A DNA stretch of 55,179 bases from Acidimicrobiales bacterium (GCA_035630295.1 DASQKY010000008.1:1-55179), one strand, 5' to 3'; shown: positions 7,497 through 15,955, numbered from the stretch's first letter. The notes: generated from the letters alone by a model not told the origin. A program made the numbers and translations.

Positions 7497-8115
7497 GCCC
7501 CCGCAGGGCCATGGCCAGCAGGTCGTCGACCAGGGCGTCGCGGTCGGGCCACGGGAGGCCGGGCTTGGAGACGAGCAGCGAGGCCAGCCCGTGGACCGCC
7601 GACCAGAGCAGGAGCCCGACGTGCAGGTCGCCCCGCTCGGCCACCTCGGGCCGCAGGGTGCCGGTGCCGATCAGCTCGCCGGCCACCCGCAGGAGGAGGT
7701 GGAACGACCGCCCCTCGGTGACCATCTCCTCGACGTACTCCTGGGCCGAGAGCTCGTAGCGCGCCATGAACAGCAACCGGTAGTGCTCCGGGTTGTCCAG
7801 GGCGTAGCGGATGTAGGCCCGGCCCAGCGCGTGCATGACCTGCCTCGGGTCGACGATGCCGGCCAGGGCGCCCTCCAGGGCCGTGTCGAAGCGCTGGAAG
7901 CTGTGGCGGCACACCTCGAGCAGGAGCATGTCCTTGTCGGCGAAGTGCCGGTAGATCGACGGCGGCGTCACGCCCACGGCATCGGCCACGGCCCGGATCG
8001 AGACGGCGTCCTCGGAGCCGGTGGCCAGCAGCAGGCCCTCGGCCGCTTCCAGGATCTCCTCCCGCAGGCGCTCGCCCTGGCCCCGGCGCGACCGGGCCCG
8101 GGTCACCGGGCTCAT
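7480..8115 (-). CDS. TetR/AcrR family transcriptional regulator
   Basis: A 211-residue one-component repressor. The N-terminal helix-turn-helix is typical: LREEILEAAEGLLLATG, then VSIRAVADAVGVTPPSIYRHF and ADKDMLLLEV (residues ~16-70). The C-terminal half is an all-helical ligand domain resembling the WHG-type C-terminus (HYRLLFMARYEL, LLLWSAVHGLASLL). Its start codon overlaps the stop of the upstream MMPL gene by ATGA, so the two are translationally coupled and the repressor probably controls its own operon from the AT-rich site near 10427-10448. The inducer is unknown; a hydrophobic compound exported by the MMPL pump is likely. Confidence 0.9.
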   Translation of the reverse strand: MSPVTRARSRRGQGERLREEILEAAEGLLLATGSEDAVSIRAVADAVGVTPPSIYRHFADKDMLLLEVCRHSFQRFDTALEGALAGIVDPRQVMHALGRAYIRYALDNPEHYRLLFMARYELSAQEYVEEMVTEGRSFHLLLRVAGELIGTGTLRPEVAERGDLHVGLLLWSAVHGLASLLVSKPGLPWPDRDALVDDLLAMALRGLSLPA

Positions 8116-10400
8116 GGGCGACCCACCCCCACCCGCCGGTCGGCGTCGTCGCCCGCCCCCGCGGTGTCACCGGGCCCGAGGTCGTCGCCCCCCCCGGGCC
8201 TGTCCAGGTCGACGTGCTCGCTGATGCCGAACCGGGCGTGGAACCGGCGCAGGGGCCCGGGCGCCCACCAGTTGGCCTCGCCGGCCAGGCGCATGAAGGC
8301 GGGGACGAGCGTGGCCCGGATGACGAAGGCGTCCATCAGCACGGCCAGGGTCAGGCCCACGCCGAAGAGCTTGATGAAGCTGACGTGCGAGGTGGCGAAG
8401 GCGGTGAACACGACGGCGATCAGGAGGGCGGCGGCGGTGACGATGCGGCCGGTGCGCTCCAGCCCCACGGCCACGGCGGAGCTGTTGTCACGCCCGGCGT
8501 CGTGCTCCTCCTTGATGCGCGACAGCAGGAACACCTCGTAGTCCATGGACAGCCCGAAGGCGATGCAGAACATGAGCACGGGCGTGGTGGCGTCGATGGT
8601 CCCGGTGGCGGTGAAGTCCAGGGCGTCGGACAGGTGCCCGTCCTGGAACACCCAGACCATGGCCCCGAAGGTGGCCGACAGGCTGAGCAGGTTCAGCACC
8701 AGTGCCTTCAACGGCACCACCACGCTGCCGAACATCAGGAACAGCAGGGCGAAGGTGACCAGGGCGATGATCCCCAGGGCCAGTGGCAGGCGGTCGAGCA
8801 GGCTGGCCTTGCTGTCCACCATCCGGGCCGGCTCGCCGGTCACCAGCACCTCGAACGGGGCGTCGAGGGCGCGGATGCGCTCGACCAGGCGCTCCCCGGC
8901 GGCCGACACCGGCTCGACGTCGGGCACCACCGACAGCCAGGTGCCACCCTCGCCGGCGAAGCGCGCCGTCACCTCGGGGCCCACGGGGATCTCGGCCCCG
9001 TCGATGTACACACCGGTGCCGGCGTCCACCCGGCCCACGCCGTCCAGGCGGGACAGGGTGGTGGCGTAGCGGGCCACGGCCTCCTCGGCCGCCGGGCCCG
9101 AACCGGCCGACGCCGTGTCGGGCACCACCACCGACAGGGCGCCCGCCTCCTGCGAGCCGTAGTCGTCGCGCAGCACGTCGGAGACCTGCCGGCTCTCGGC
9201 CGAGGCGGGCAGGACCCGGTCGTCGGGGCGGCCCAGGTCGAGGTGGCGGAACGGGCTGCCCACCAGCACCAGGCCCACCACCACCACGGTGATGACGGGG
9301 ATGGGCCGGCGCATGACGGCGGTGGCGATGCGGTGCCACACCCCCTCGCCGACCGGCGGGGCGGCCCGGCGCCCCAGCGCCAGGGCGTCGACCCGATGGC
9401 CGAGCACGGCCAGGAGGGCGGGCAGCACCACCACGGCGCACAGGCCGGCCAGGGCCGCCACCGCCACCCCGGCATAGGCGAAGGACCGCAGGAAGGCCTG
9501 GGGGAAGACCAGGAGCGCGCACAGGGAGGCGGCCACGGTGAGGGCGCTGAAGGCCACCGTGCGCCCCGCCGTCCGCACCGTGCGCACCACGGCGTCGTGG
9601 GGGGCGTGCCCGGCGGCCAGCTCCTCCCGGTAGCGCGACACCACGAACAGGCTGTAGTCGATGGCCAGGCCCAGGCCCATGGCGGTGGTGAGGTTCAGGG
9701 CGAAGATCGACACCTCGGTGGCCTCGGCCAGCCCGCGGAGCACCACGAAGGTCCCCACCACCGAGAGGGCCCCGATGGCCAGGGGCAGCAGCGAGGCCAC
9801 CACGCCCCGGAAGATGAGGAGGAGCAGGATGATGGTGATGGGAAGGGCGATGACCTCGGCCCGCAGCAGGTCCTCCTCGACGGTGTGGTTCACGTCGCCG
9901 AAGACGGCGGCGAACCCGCCGGTGGTCACCGTGGCCCCGTCGATCCGGCCCCCGAAGCGCTCCCGCAGCTCGCCGGCCCGGGTGACGACGTGGTCCTGGT
10001 CGCCCTCGATGCGGGCCACCACCAGGGCGGAGTCGGCGGCCTCGGAGCGCAGCGGCGGCGGCCGGCCCAGGCTCCAGTACGAGGCCACGTCGTCCACGTC
10101 GGGCTCGGCGGCCAGCTGGTCGGTGAGGGCCTGGGCCGAGGCGGCCACGGTGGCGTCGTCGACGGTGGTGCCCTCCTCGGCGGTGACCAGGAGGACGAGG
10201 TTGGGCGAGCCCGTGCCGAACCGCTCGGCCAGGACGTCCTCGGCCCGGGACGACTCCGACGAGGGGTCGTCGAAGCCCCCGGCCGAGAGGTGGTCGGCCA
10301 CGCCGCCCCCCACGGCCCCGGCGGCCACGAAGGCGACGGCGGCCAGGACCAGGATCAGGACGCGGCGGCGGACGGAGAGGTGGGCGAGCCGGGTCAGCAT
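8112..10400 (-). CDS. MMPL family RND transporter
   Basis: A 762-residue transporter of the MMPL/RND superfamily (lipid or drug export driven by the proton gradient). It has the usual two repeats: a first helix (VLILVLAAVAFVAAGAVGGG), an extracytoplasmic domain, a bundle of five helices including GLGLAIDYSLFVVSRYREE (proton-relay Asp-Tyr), and a second repeat with AFGLSMDYEVFLLSRIKEE. The ATG at 10400 begins MLTRLAHLSVRRR with GAGGG upstream; earlier in-frame starts run through the AT-rich operator-like sequence and are unlikely. It is the first gene of an operon with the TetR regulator and is divergent from an ECF sigma factor. Confidence 0.92.
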   Translation of the reverse strand: MLTRLAHLSVRRRVLILVLAAVAFVAAGAVGGGVADHLSAGGFDDPSSESSRAEDVLAERFGTGSPNLVLLVTAEEGTTVDDATVAASAQALTDQLAAEPDVDDVASYWSLGRPPPLRSEAADSALVVARIEGDQDHVVTRAGELRERFGGRIDGATVTTGGFAAVFGDVNHTVEEDLLRAEVIALPITIILLLLIFRGVVASLLPLAIGALSVVGTFVVLRGLAEATEVSIFALNLTTAMGLGLAIDYSLFVVSRYREELAAGHAPHDAVVRTVRTAGRTVAFSALTVAASLCALLVFPQAFLRSFAYAGVAVAALAGLCAVVVLPALLAVLGHRVDALALGRRAAPPVGEGVWHRIATAVMRRPIPVITVVVVGLVLVGSPFRHLDLGRPDDRVLPASAESRQVSDVLRDDYGSQEAGALSVVVPDTASAGSGPAAEEAVARYATTLSRLDGVGRVDAGTGVYIDGAEIPVGPEVTARFAGEGGTWLSVVPDVEPVSAAGERLVERIRALDAPFEVLVTGEPARMVDSKASLLDRLPLALGIIALVTFALLFLMFGSVVVPLKALVLNLLSLSATFGAMVWVFQDGHLSDALDFTATGTIDATTPVLMFCIAFGLSMDYEVFLLSRIKEEHDAGRDNSSAVAVGLERTGRIVTAAALLIAVVFTAFATSHVSFIKLFGVGLTLAVLMDAFVIRATLVPAFMRLAGEANWWAPGPLRRFHARFGISEHVDLDRPGGGDDLGPGDTAGAGDDADRRVGVGRP

Positions 10401-10426
10401 GCGGGGGCCCTCGCTTCCAGGTACCA

Positions 10427-10448
10427 TCGATAACGTAACGTTGATAAC
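10427..10448. promoter_or_regulatory. Candidate TetR operator
   Basis: An AT-rich island in an otherwise GC-rich intergenic region, containing the perfect palindrome AACGT-A-ACGTT (10432-10442) flanked by two copies of GATAAC (10429-10434 and 10443-10448). It lies 27-48 bases upstream of the chosen MMPL start, a plausible place for the operon's TetR protein to bind. Confidence 0.45.
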
Positions 10449-10477
10449 CATGCCGGGTCGAGGCGGCGCTGTCGAGA

Positions 10478-10489
10478 TGACGTGCGTCA
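10478..10489. promoter_or_regulatory. Second palindrome in the MMPL/sigma divergent region
   Basis: TGACG-TG-CGTCA is a perfect 5-bp inverted repeat about midway between the MMPL start (10400) and the sigma factor start (10582). It could be a second operator for either gene. Confidence 0.3.
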
Positions 10490-10581
10490 CCGGCCCGATG
10501 TGACGACATTGACCCCGGTCGGGAACAGAACCGGCCCCCCGTGCGTCTGGACAGTTGATGAGCGAAGGGAGGCGGGGCCTC

Positions 10582-11142
10582 GTGGTCGCCCGTGAGGACG
10601 AACCCACCCCCTCCCAGGCCGGCCACCACAGCCGACCTGCCTCCTGGAGCCGCTCTGGCGGGAACCAGCCAGTCGTCGGGGCCACGAACCCCGACGGCTG
10701 GCCTTCCGGCCTGGCCGAGCTCTACGTCGAGGAGCGCCTGGCGTTGGTCCGCCTGGCCTACCTGCTGACCTCCGACCCCCAGGTGGCCGAGGAGCTCGTC
10801 CACGACGCCGTCCTCGCCCTCCGCCCCCGGTGGGACGACATCGACCACCCCCCGGCCTACCTGCGCACCGCGGTGGTCAACCGGTGCCGCTCCTGGCTCC
10901 GCCGGGCCCGCACCGAGCGGGCCCACGCCCCCCTGCCCCGGCCCCCGGCCGAGCTGGAGGCCGACGAGCTGTGGGACGCCCTCGCCACCCTGGACGACCG
11001 TCGCCGCACCGCCATCGTCCTCCGCTTCTACGAGGACCTGCCCGACGAGCAGATCGCCGCCGTCCTGGGCTGCCGCCCGGCCACGGTGCGGACCCTGATC
11101 CACCGCGGCCTCCACCTCCTACGGCGGGAGATCGCACGATGA
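10582..11142 (+). CDS. ECF (SigE-like) RNA polymerase sigma factor
   Basis: A group 4 sigma factor of about 186 residues. Region 2 covers LVRLAYLLTSDPQVAEELVHDAV, and VLALRPRWDDIDHPPAYLRTAVVNRCRSWLRR (given here in parts: PAYLRTAVVNRCRSWLRR) holds the -10 recognition part. Region 4 is LWDALATLDDRRRTAIVLRF, DLPDEQIAAVLGCRPATVRT and LIHRGLHLLRREI. I chose GTG 10582 because GGGAGG stands 9 bases before it; ATG 10558 has no ribosome site. The first ~35 residues are not part of the conserved core. The stop overlaps the next gene's start (ATGA), so the sigma factor and the membrane protein after it are co-translated. Divergent from MMPL-TetR. Confidence 0.85.
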   Translation: MVAREDEPTPSQAGHHSRPASWSRSGGNQPVVGATNPDGWPSGLAELYVEERLALVRLAYLLTSDPQVAEELVHDAVLALRPRWDDIDHPPAYLRTAVVNRCRSWLRRARTERAHAPLPRPPAELEADELWDALATLDDRRRTAIVLRFYEDLPDEQIAAVLGCRPATVRTLIHRGLHLLRREIAR

Positions 11143-12617
11143 CGCCCCCCCCGGGCCCGGGCCCCGACATCGAGCTGGAGGGCGAGGTGCGGGCCATGCT
11201 GCGCCGCCGCGCCGCCGACGTGCAGGTCGGCGGCCTCGCTCCCGGCCTGCCCGCGGGCCGGCGCCCGTCCCCCGGCGCCGCCGCCCGACCCGGCCACGGC
11301 CCGCCCCCGGCCCGGCTGGCGGTCCTGGCCGCGGCCCTGGTGCTGGTGGTGGCGGTGGCCGCGGTGCTGGTGACCGAACGGGGGGGCGGCGACGACGAGC
11401 CGATCATGGCCGAGGGCCGCGACCCGGCTGCTGTCGAGGTCGTGGGCGTGCTCGAGGTCGACGACCTCCCGGCCCTCGACCTGGCCTCCGTGCCCGCGCT
11501 GTGGACCGCCGACGAGCCGGCCATCGACGTGGCCACCGCCTACCTCTCGGCCCGCCTCCGGACCGGTCCCGGGCGCTCCCTGGCGGTGGAGCCCGGCGAG
11601 GTCCAGGGGCCGCGCTGGGCGTCGGTGTCGTGGTCCCTGGACGGCGGGCGCCCCACGTCGCCGCCCGTCCCCGCCACGGGCACCACCTACCTGCGCCGCC
11701 ACGCCGCCGGCTGGAGCGTGGTCGCCACCCTGAGCGGCGGGGTCGACCTCACCACCACCGCTCGCCGGGGCGGTGCGCTCCTGGGATCGGTGGAGAGCAC
11801 GACCGACGGCTCGTTGGCCGTCGACGTCACCGACCTCGACGGGGTGCCGGTGCCCGGCTCCCCCAACCTCGACGGCGCGGCCTCGGGCCCGGGGGGCCCT
11901 CCACTGGGCACGGCGGCCCGGTCGGCCGAGCGGCCGGTGACGGTCGACGTCCCGGTCCCCGACGGCCAGCCCGCCGTCCTGCGGGTGTCGCACCTGGACG
12001 GCGACCAGGAGCCGCGGGACCTCTCCGAGATCGCCTTCCCGCCCGAGCCGGACCTCGAGGACGAGAGCGAGACCGCCACCACGTTCTCCCCGCCGTTCGA
12101 GGAGCCCGATGTGGCCCACGTCTGGAGCTCGGCGCCCGGCCAGCCCGGCCAGGTGGTCTCGCCGGAGGAGGCGGCCAGCCGGTTCGTCTCCGAGCGGGCC
12201 GGGGTCGAGGTCGTGGCCGCCGAGGCGGCCGGTCCCGACGGCACCGGCGCCGTCGAGGTGGTGGCCACCGTGCCCGGGGGCGCCCGGGTCCGGGTGGACC
12301 TGGAGCCGGCCGGCGGCCTCTGGCTGGTGGTCGAGGTGGGCGGGGGAGGGGTGGCCCTGGCCACGCTCGACGGCGTGCCCACGCCCACCTGGGACCGCTC
12401 CCGGGTGCCTCCCGCGGCCGACACCTACTCCACCGACGTCCGCGACCGGGGCCGGGGGTGGCGGGACCGCTACTCGGCCGGCGTGGCCGCCGACGGGCCC
12501 GGCCCCCCGCTCACCCTGCCCGGGACCGGCCCACCCCCCGGTGACATCGGGGCCGCGGTGGTGGTGTGGCGCGACGGTGCGGGCCAGGTGGTGGGCATCG
12601 CCGCCAACCCCCTCTGA
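11139..12617 (+). CDS. Membrane-anchored protein co-transcribed with ECF sigma factor
   Basis: A 492-residue single-pass protein starting at ATG 11139, overlapping the sigma factor stop. Its short cytoplasmic part (~65 residues) has a helix LEGEVRAMLRRRAADVQV and a Pro-rich linker. A membrane helix ARLAVLAAALVLVVAVAAVL follows near 65-85, then a long extracytoplasmic region with WSLDGGRP, TYLRRHAAGWSVVATL, Pro-rich spacers and a second module beginning near VSPEEAASRFVSERAG. The topology fits an anti-sigma or signal-sensing partner, but the zinc anti-sigma motif HxxxCxxC is absent. The outer region resembles no domain I can name. Role inferred from the overlap only. Confidence 0.7.
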   Translation: MTPPPGPGPDIELEGEVRAMLRRRAADVQVGGLAPGLPAGRRPSPGAAARPGHGPPPARLAVLAAALVLVVAVAAVLVTERGGGDDEPIMAEGRDPAAVEVVGVLEVDDLPALDLASVPALWTADEPAIDVATAYLSARLRTGPGRSLAVEPGEVQGPRWASVSWSLDGGRPTSPPVPATGTTYLRRHAAGWSVVATLSGGVDLTTTARRGGALLGSVESTTDGSLAVDVTDLDGVPVPGSPNLDGAASGPGGPPLGTAARSAERPVTVDVPVPDGQPAVLRVSHLDGDQEPRDLSEIAFPPEPDLEDESETATTFSPPFEEPDVAHVWSSAPGQPGQVVSPEEAASRFVSERAGVEVVAAEAAGPDGTGAVEVVATVPGGARVRVDLEPAGGLWLVVEVGGGGVALATLDGVPTPTWDRSRVPPAADTYSTDVRDRGRGWRDRYSAGVAADGPGPPLTLPGTGPPPGDIGAAVVVWRDGAGQVVGIAANPL

Positions 12618-12641
12618 GGGCGCCCGACACCGGCGCGCTGG

Positions 12642-13493
12642 TCAGATCAGGGGCCAGGGGATCCGGCGGCCCGTCGGGTCGTGGGGGAACTGCCGGGCCG
12701 AGCGCAGCACCCGGGCCCGGCGCAGCACGGCCTCGGCCTCGTCGTCGAGGAGCAGAGCGGCGACCGGCCCGGGCAGGCCGGTGGCCAGCAACGTGGCCAC
12801 CCCGTCCATGACGTCGTCGGGCACCGGCAGGCCGGCGAAGTCCCAGATGACGGTGCGGAGCCGGGCCTCGGTGGAGAAGCACAGGCCGTTGTCGATGCCC
12901 CAGACGTGGTCGTCGCCGTCGACCAGGACGTGCCCGCCCTTGCGGTCGGTGTTGTTGGCCAGGAGATCGAAGGCGCACATGCGCATCAGCTGGCCGTCGT
13001 GGTGCCCTTCGTCCCGCAGGACGAAGTAGTGCCGGGAGAAGTCGGCCTCCACGAAGCGCTGGAGCGAGCCCACGCCCAGCGGCGCGTCCTCCCGCACCAC
13101 CGTGCCCGGGACCAGGTCCCAGCCCAGGGCGGCCGACAGCTCGTAGGCGGCCGCCTCCCGGCGGAACAGCCCCTCGGGGAAGTCCCACAGCGGCCGCTCA
13201 CCCCGCAGGGGCTTGTACACCGCCTTCAGCCCCGGCGGCAGGTCGGAGGTGTCGCGCCGTCCCGGGGGGCTCCGGTCGGGGGCATCGTCGCCGGCCTCGA
13301 CGCGCACCTCGGCCCCGGCCGCGGCCAGGGGCTGGCCGGGATCGTCGCCGGGGTCGTCATCGGGATCGGCCCCGCCGGCCTCGACCTCGGCCACCGACAC
13401 CAGGAACGTGGCGTTGCTGCTCTCGACGATGCGACCCAGCAGGGCCACGGGCGCGGTGCGCAGCCGATCGAGGGGTTCCGGGGGCGGGGCCAC
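12642..13493 (-). CDS. SCO1664 family protein (phosphatidylinositol kinase-like)
   Basis: A 283-residue protein of the actinobacterial SCO1664 family, related to PI3/4-kinase folds. Visible kinase elements are LKAVYKPLRGERPLWDFP near residue 88 with the ATP-binding Lys, FRREAAAYELSAALGW with a helix-C type Glu, and the catalytic stretch CAFDLLANNTDRKGGHVLV near 180 followed by WGIDNGLCF (metal-binding Asp-Asn). An acidic linker at 40-75 is unusual. It starts at GTG 13493, 19 bases after the DUF3090 gene, and is the last gene of a three-gene operon with DUF3090 and a histidine phosphatase; this trio is conserved in actinobacteria. The substrate is unknown. Confidence 0.85.
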   Translation of the reverse strand: MAPPPEPLDRLRTAPVALLGRIVESSNATFLVSVAEVEAGGADPDDDPGDDPGQPLAAAGAEVRVEAGDDAPDRSPPGRRDTSDLPPGLKAVYKPLRGERPLWDFPEGLFRREAAAYELSAALGWDLVPGTVVREDAPLGVGSLQRFVEADFSRHYFVLRDEGHHDGQLMRMCAFDLLANNTDRKGGHVLVDGDDHVWGIDNGLCFSTEARLRTVIWDFAGLPVPDDVMDGVATLLATGLPGPVAALLLDDEAEAVLRRARVLRSARQFPHDPTGRRIPWPLI

Positions 13494-13512
13494 GACGGTC
13501 GGCCGGGCGGGA

Positions 13513-14028
13513 TCAGCGGGGCGGGCCGTGGCCGTTGGTGCGCGGGCAGGCGTGGTCGGGACCCATGGGGTGGCCGCACACCGGGCACGGGGGCCGGCCC
13601 CCCTCCACCAGGGCGGTGGCGTGGTCGACCAGGGCCGTGACCTGGGCCCGGGTCAGGCGCACCCGCAGGCTGGCCCGGTTGGCACCGAGGAGGTCGTCCT
13701 CGTCGTCGAGCTCGCCCGCCTCCTCGACCAGGATGACGATGCGGTCGGCCACGTCGTCGTAGGCCACCGAGAGGGTGCCGGCCACCCAGGCCGGGTCGTG
13801 CGGCGGGACCAGGGCCAGGTCCAGCGCCGGGTCGCCCTCCACCACCGGGAGGTCGGCCAGCACGCCCTGGAGGTACTCGGCCAGGGCCGCCACCTGCTGC
13901 TTCTCGCACTTCACGGTGACCTGGGTGTCCCCGGCCACGGCCTGGAGCAGGAAGACCCTCCGGCCGGGCTCGCCCACCGCGCCGGCGGTGAAGCGGTCGA
14001 CGGCCTCGAAGTCCTGGCTCTCGCTCAT
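13513..14028 (-). CDS. DUF3090 family protein
   Basis: A 171-residue protein of the actinobacterial DUF3090 family, function unknown. The fold appears beta-rich: RVFLLQAVAGDTQVTVKCEK, then DRIVILVEEAGEL followed by the acidic DDEDDLL and RVRLTRAQVTALVDHATALV. The C-terminus carries a zinc-ribbon-like CPVCGHPMGPDHACPR, with three cysteines and a histidine suitably spaced to bind one metal. ATG 14028 has GGAGG upstream. It sits between the phosphatase and the SCO1664-like kinase, the standard order of this trio, which suggests the three act on one pathway, with this protein perhaps as an adaptor. Confidence 0.88.
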   Translation of the reverse strand: MSESQDFEAVDRFTAGAVGEPGRRVFLLQAVAGDTQVTVKCEKQQVAALAEYLQGVLADLPVVEGDPALDLALVPPHDPAWVAGTLSVAYDDVADRIVILVEEAGELDDEDDLLGANRASLRVRLTRAQVTALVDHATALVEGGRPPCPVCGHPMGPDHACPRTNGHGPPR

Positions 14029-14092
14029 CGCCGACCTCCCCGGTGGGGGGGACGGCCGGGACGGGAGCCGTCCCGCCGGCGGGGGGGCCCGC

Positions 14093-14737
14093 TCACGAGG
14101 CGACCAGGGCGCCCAGGTCGCCCTCGGTGGTGTTCACGGCCAGGACCACGGTGGAGGTGGGCCCGTAGGCCACCGCCGAGACGGAGCACGGGGACACCAC
14201 GATGCGCTGGAAGGCGTCCAGGTGGGCCCCCAGGGCCTCGTTGAGGGCCGCCTTGATGGGATCGGCGTGGCTCACCAGCACGATGGTGGCCCCGGGGTGG
14301 GCGGCGCACAGGCGGCGGGTGGCCCCCACCACGCGGCCCTGCATCTCGGCGAAGGACTCCCCGCCCGGGAACCGGAAGGCGCTGGGGTGGCCCTGGACCG
14401 CCTTCCACTCCGACCGCTTCCGCAGGTCGGCCAGCTTCGCCCCCGTCCAATCGCCGAAGTCGGCCTCCAGCAGGCCCTTGTCCACCTTGACCCGCAGCCC
14501 GAGGGCCCGGCCGATGGGGGCCGCCGTCTCTTGGGTGCGCTCCAGGGGCGAGGCGTAGACCGCCGCCACCCCCTTCAGCCCGCCGATGCGGCCCGCCGTC
14601 GCCTCGGCCTGGGCCCGGCCCTGGTCGGCCAGGTGCAGGCCCGGCGCCCGCCCGGGCAGCACGGCCCCGGTGGTGGGCGTGGCGCCGTGGCGCACGAACA
14701 GGACGCGGGTGGCCTTCGGCTGGGTCGGGCGAGCCAT
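14093..14737 (-). CDS. Histidine phosphatase, MSMEG_4193 family
   Basis: A 214-residue phosphoglycerate-mutase-like phosphatase. The phospho-acceptor motif is VLFVRHGATPTTG near residue 12; later come ASPLERTQETAAPIG (second Arg), LLEADFGDWTGAKL (catalytic Glu) and VLVSHADPIKAAL (second His). This pattern with the DFGDWTG signature matches the family annotated as putative phosphomutase MSMEG_4193, found beside DUF3090 and SCO1664 proteins in actinobacteria. It is the first gene of that operon and is divergent from the uracil-DNA glycosylase. It is more likely a phosphatase than a mutase; the substrate is unknown. Confidence 0.88.
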   Translation of the reverse strand: MARPTQPKATRVLFVRHGATPTTGAVLPGRAPGLHLADQGRAQAEATAGRIGGLKGVAAVYASPLERTQETAAPIGRALGLRVKVDKGLLEADFGDWTGAKLADLRKRSEWKAVQGHPSAFRFPGGESFAEMQGRVVGATRRLCAAHPGATIVLVSHADPIKAALNEALGAHLDAFQRIVVSPCSVSAVAYGPTSTVVLAVNTTEGDLGALVAS

Positions 14738-14823
14738 GCGTCGGGCAACCTAGCGGCCCGTCTCCCGTGCCCCTCCCCGCCGCGCCGGGCCGGACCGGCC
14801 CGTCCACCCCGTACCCTCCGGGC

Positions 14824-15531
14824 GTGGCCCCCCGCCGTCGCCCCGACACGCTGGCCCGGCTGGAGGCCGACATCGTGGCCTGCCGGGCCTGCCCCCGCCT
14901 GGTGGCCTGGCGGGAGCAGGTCGGCCGGGACAAGCGGGCCGCCTTCCGGGACGAGGAGTACTGGGCTCGCCCCATCCCGGGCTTCGGCGACCCGGCCGCC
15001 CACCTGGCCATCGTGGGCCTGGCCCCCGCCGCCCACGGGGCCAACCGGACCGGGCGCATCTTCACCGGCGACCGTTCCGGCGACGTCCTCTACGCCGCCC
15101 TCCACCGGGCCGGCTACGCCAACCAGCCCCACAGCACCCACCGGGACGACGGGCTGGAGCTGACCGGGGCCTGGATCACCTGCCCGGTGCGGTGCGCCCC
15201 GCCCGGCAACGCTCCCACCCCGGCCGAGCGCGACACCTGCCGACCGTACCTGGAGCGGGAGATGGCCCTGCTGGCCGACGTGCGGGTGCTGCTGGTGCTG
15301 GGCGGCTTCGGCTACCAGGTGGTGTGCGGGCTCCTGGGCGTGCGTCCCCGGCCCCGCTTCGGCCACGGCGTGGAGGTGCCGCTGCCCGATGGCCGCACGC
15401 TCCTGTGCTCGTACCACGTCAGCCAGCAGAACACCTTCACCGGGCGCCTCACCCCGGCCATGCTCGACCAGGTGCTGAGCCGGGCCCGGGCCCTGGGCAG
15501 CGATTCGGGGGCATCCGGGGGGCGCCGGTAG
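14824..15531 (+). CDS. Uracil-DNA glycosylase, family 5 (UdgB-like)
   Basis: A 235-residue iron-sulfur uracil-DNA glycosylase that removes deaminated bases. The four cluster cysteines are CRACPRL near residue 19, CPVRCAPPGN near 123 and the later ERDTCRPYL. The active-site loop is IVGLAPAAHGANRTGR, followed by FTGDRSGDVLYAAL. GLAPAAHG lacks the Asp/Glu of family 4 enzymes, which points to family 5. The C-terminal motif CSYHVSQQNTFTGRLTPAML matches the SxHPSxxN region. GTG 14824 gives the usual family length; GTG 14767 would add a Pro-rich tail with no support. A small lipoprotein gene follows 12 bases later. Confidence 0.88.
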   Translation: MAPRRRPDTLARLEADIVACRACPRLVAWREQVGRDKRAAFRDEEYWARPIPGFGDPAAHLAIVGLAPAAHGANRTGRIFTGDRSGDVLYAALHRAGYANQPHSTHRDDGLELTGAWITCPVRCAPPGNAPTPAERDTCRPYLEREMALLADVRVLLVLGGFGYQVVCGLLGVRPRPRFGHGVEVPLPDGRTLLCSYHVSQQNTFTGRLTPAMLDQVLSRARALGSDSGASGGRR

Positions 15532-15543
15532 GGTCGACGCCCG

Positions 15544-15951
15544 ATGTCGCGCTCCGTCCCGTCTCCCCGCTCCCGGCGCCTGGTGCTGGTCGCCGTCGCC
15601 CTGGCGCTGGTCGCCCTGTTCGGGGCCTGCACCCACCAACGCCAGATCCCCGACAAGTACGGCGAGACCACCGAGAAGAACTTCGCCGAGGGCTGCACCC
15701 GCACCCTCCGGCAGAGCAGCCCCGACGCCGAGGGGGCCAACGCCACCGACCTGGGGGGCTCCGAGCCCTACACCGCGGCCGAGGCCGAGGACGTGTGCAC
15801 CTGCACCTACGAGGGCATCTCCGGCGAGGGGGGCATCCCCTACGAGCGGTTCAAGGAGATCACCGCCGACCGGGAGGAGGAGGCCGGGCCCCTGCCCGAG
15901 GAGGTCCTCACCATCGTCGAGCGGTGCCGCTCCGAGGTCCGCCCGGGCTGA
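15544..15951 (+). CDS. Small lipoprotein, hypothetical
   Basis: A 135-residue secreted lipoprotein. A basic start SPRSRRL leads to a hydrophobic stretch and the lipobox LFGAC, so the mature protein begins at Cys29 and is anchored to the outer face of the membrane. The mature part is acidic and has four further cysteines: GCTRTL, VCTCTY and RCRSE, which could form two disulfides. The layout (CTRTL ... CTCTYEG ... ERCR) is seen in actinobacterial lipoproteins of unknown role. It lies 12 bases downstream of the glycosylase gene and converges on the FrhB-like gene only 4 bases away. Confidence 0.8.
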   Translation: MSRSVPSPRSRRLVLVAVALALVALFGACTHQRQIPDKYGETTEKNFAEGCTRTLRQSSPDAEGANATDLGGSEPYTAAEAEDVCTCTYEGISGEGGIPYERFKEITADREEEAGPLPEEVLTIVERCRSEVRPG

Positions 15952-15955
15952 TCCC

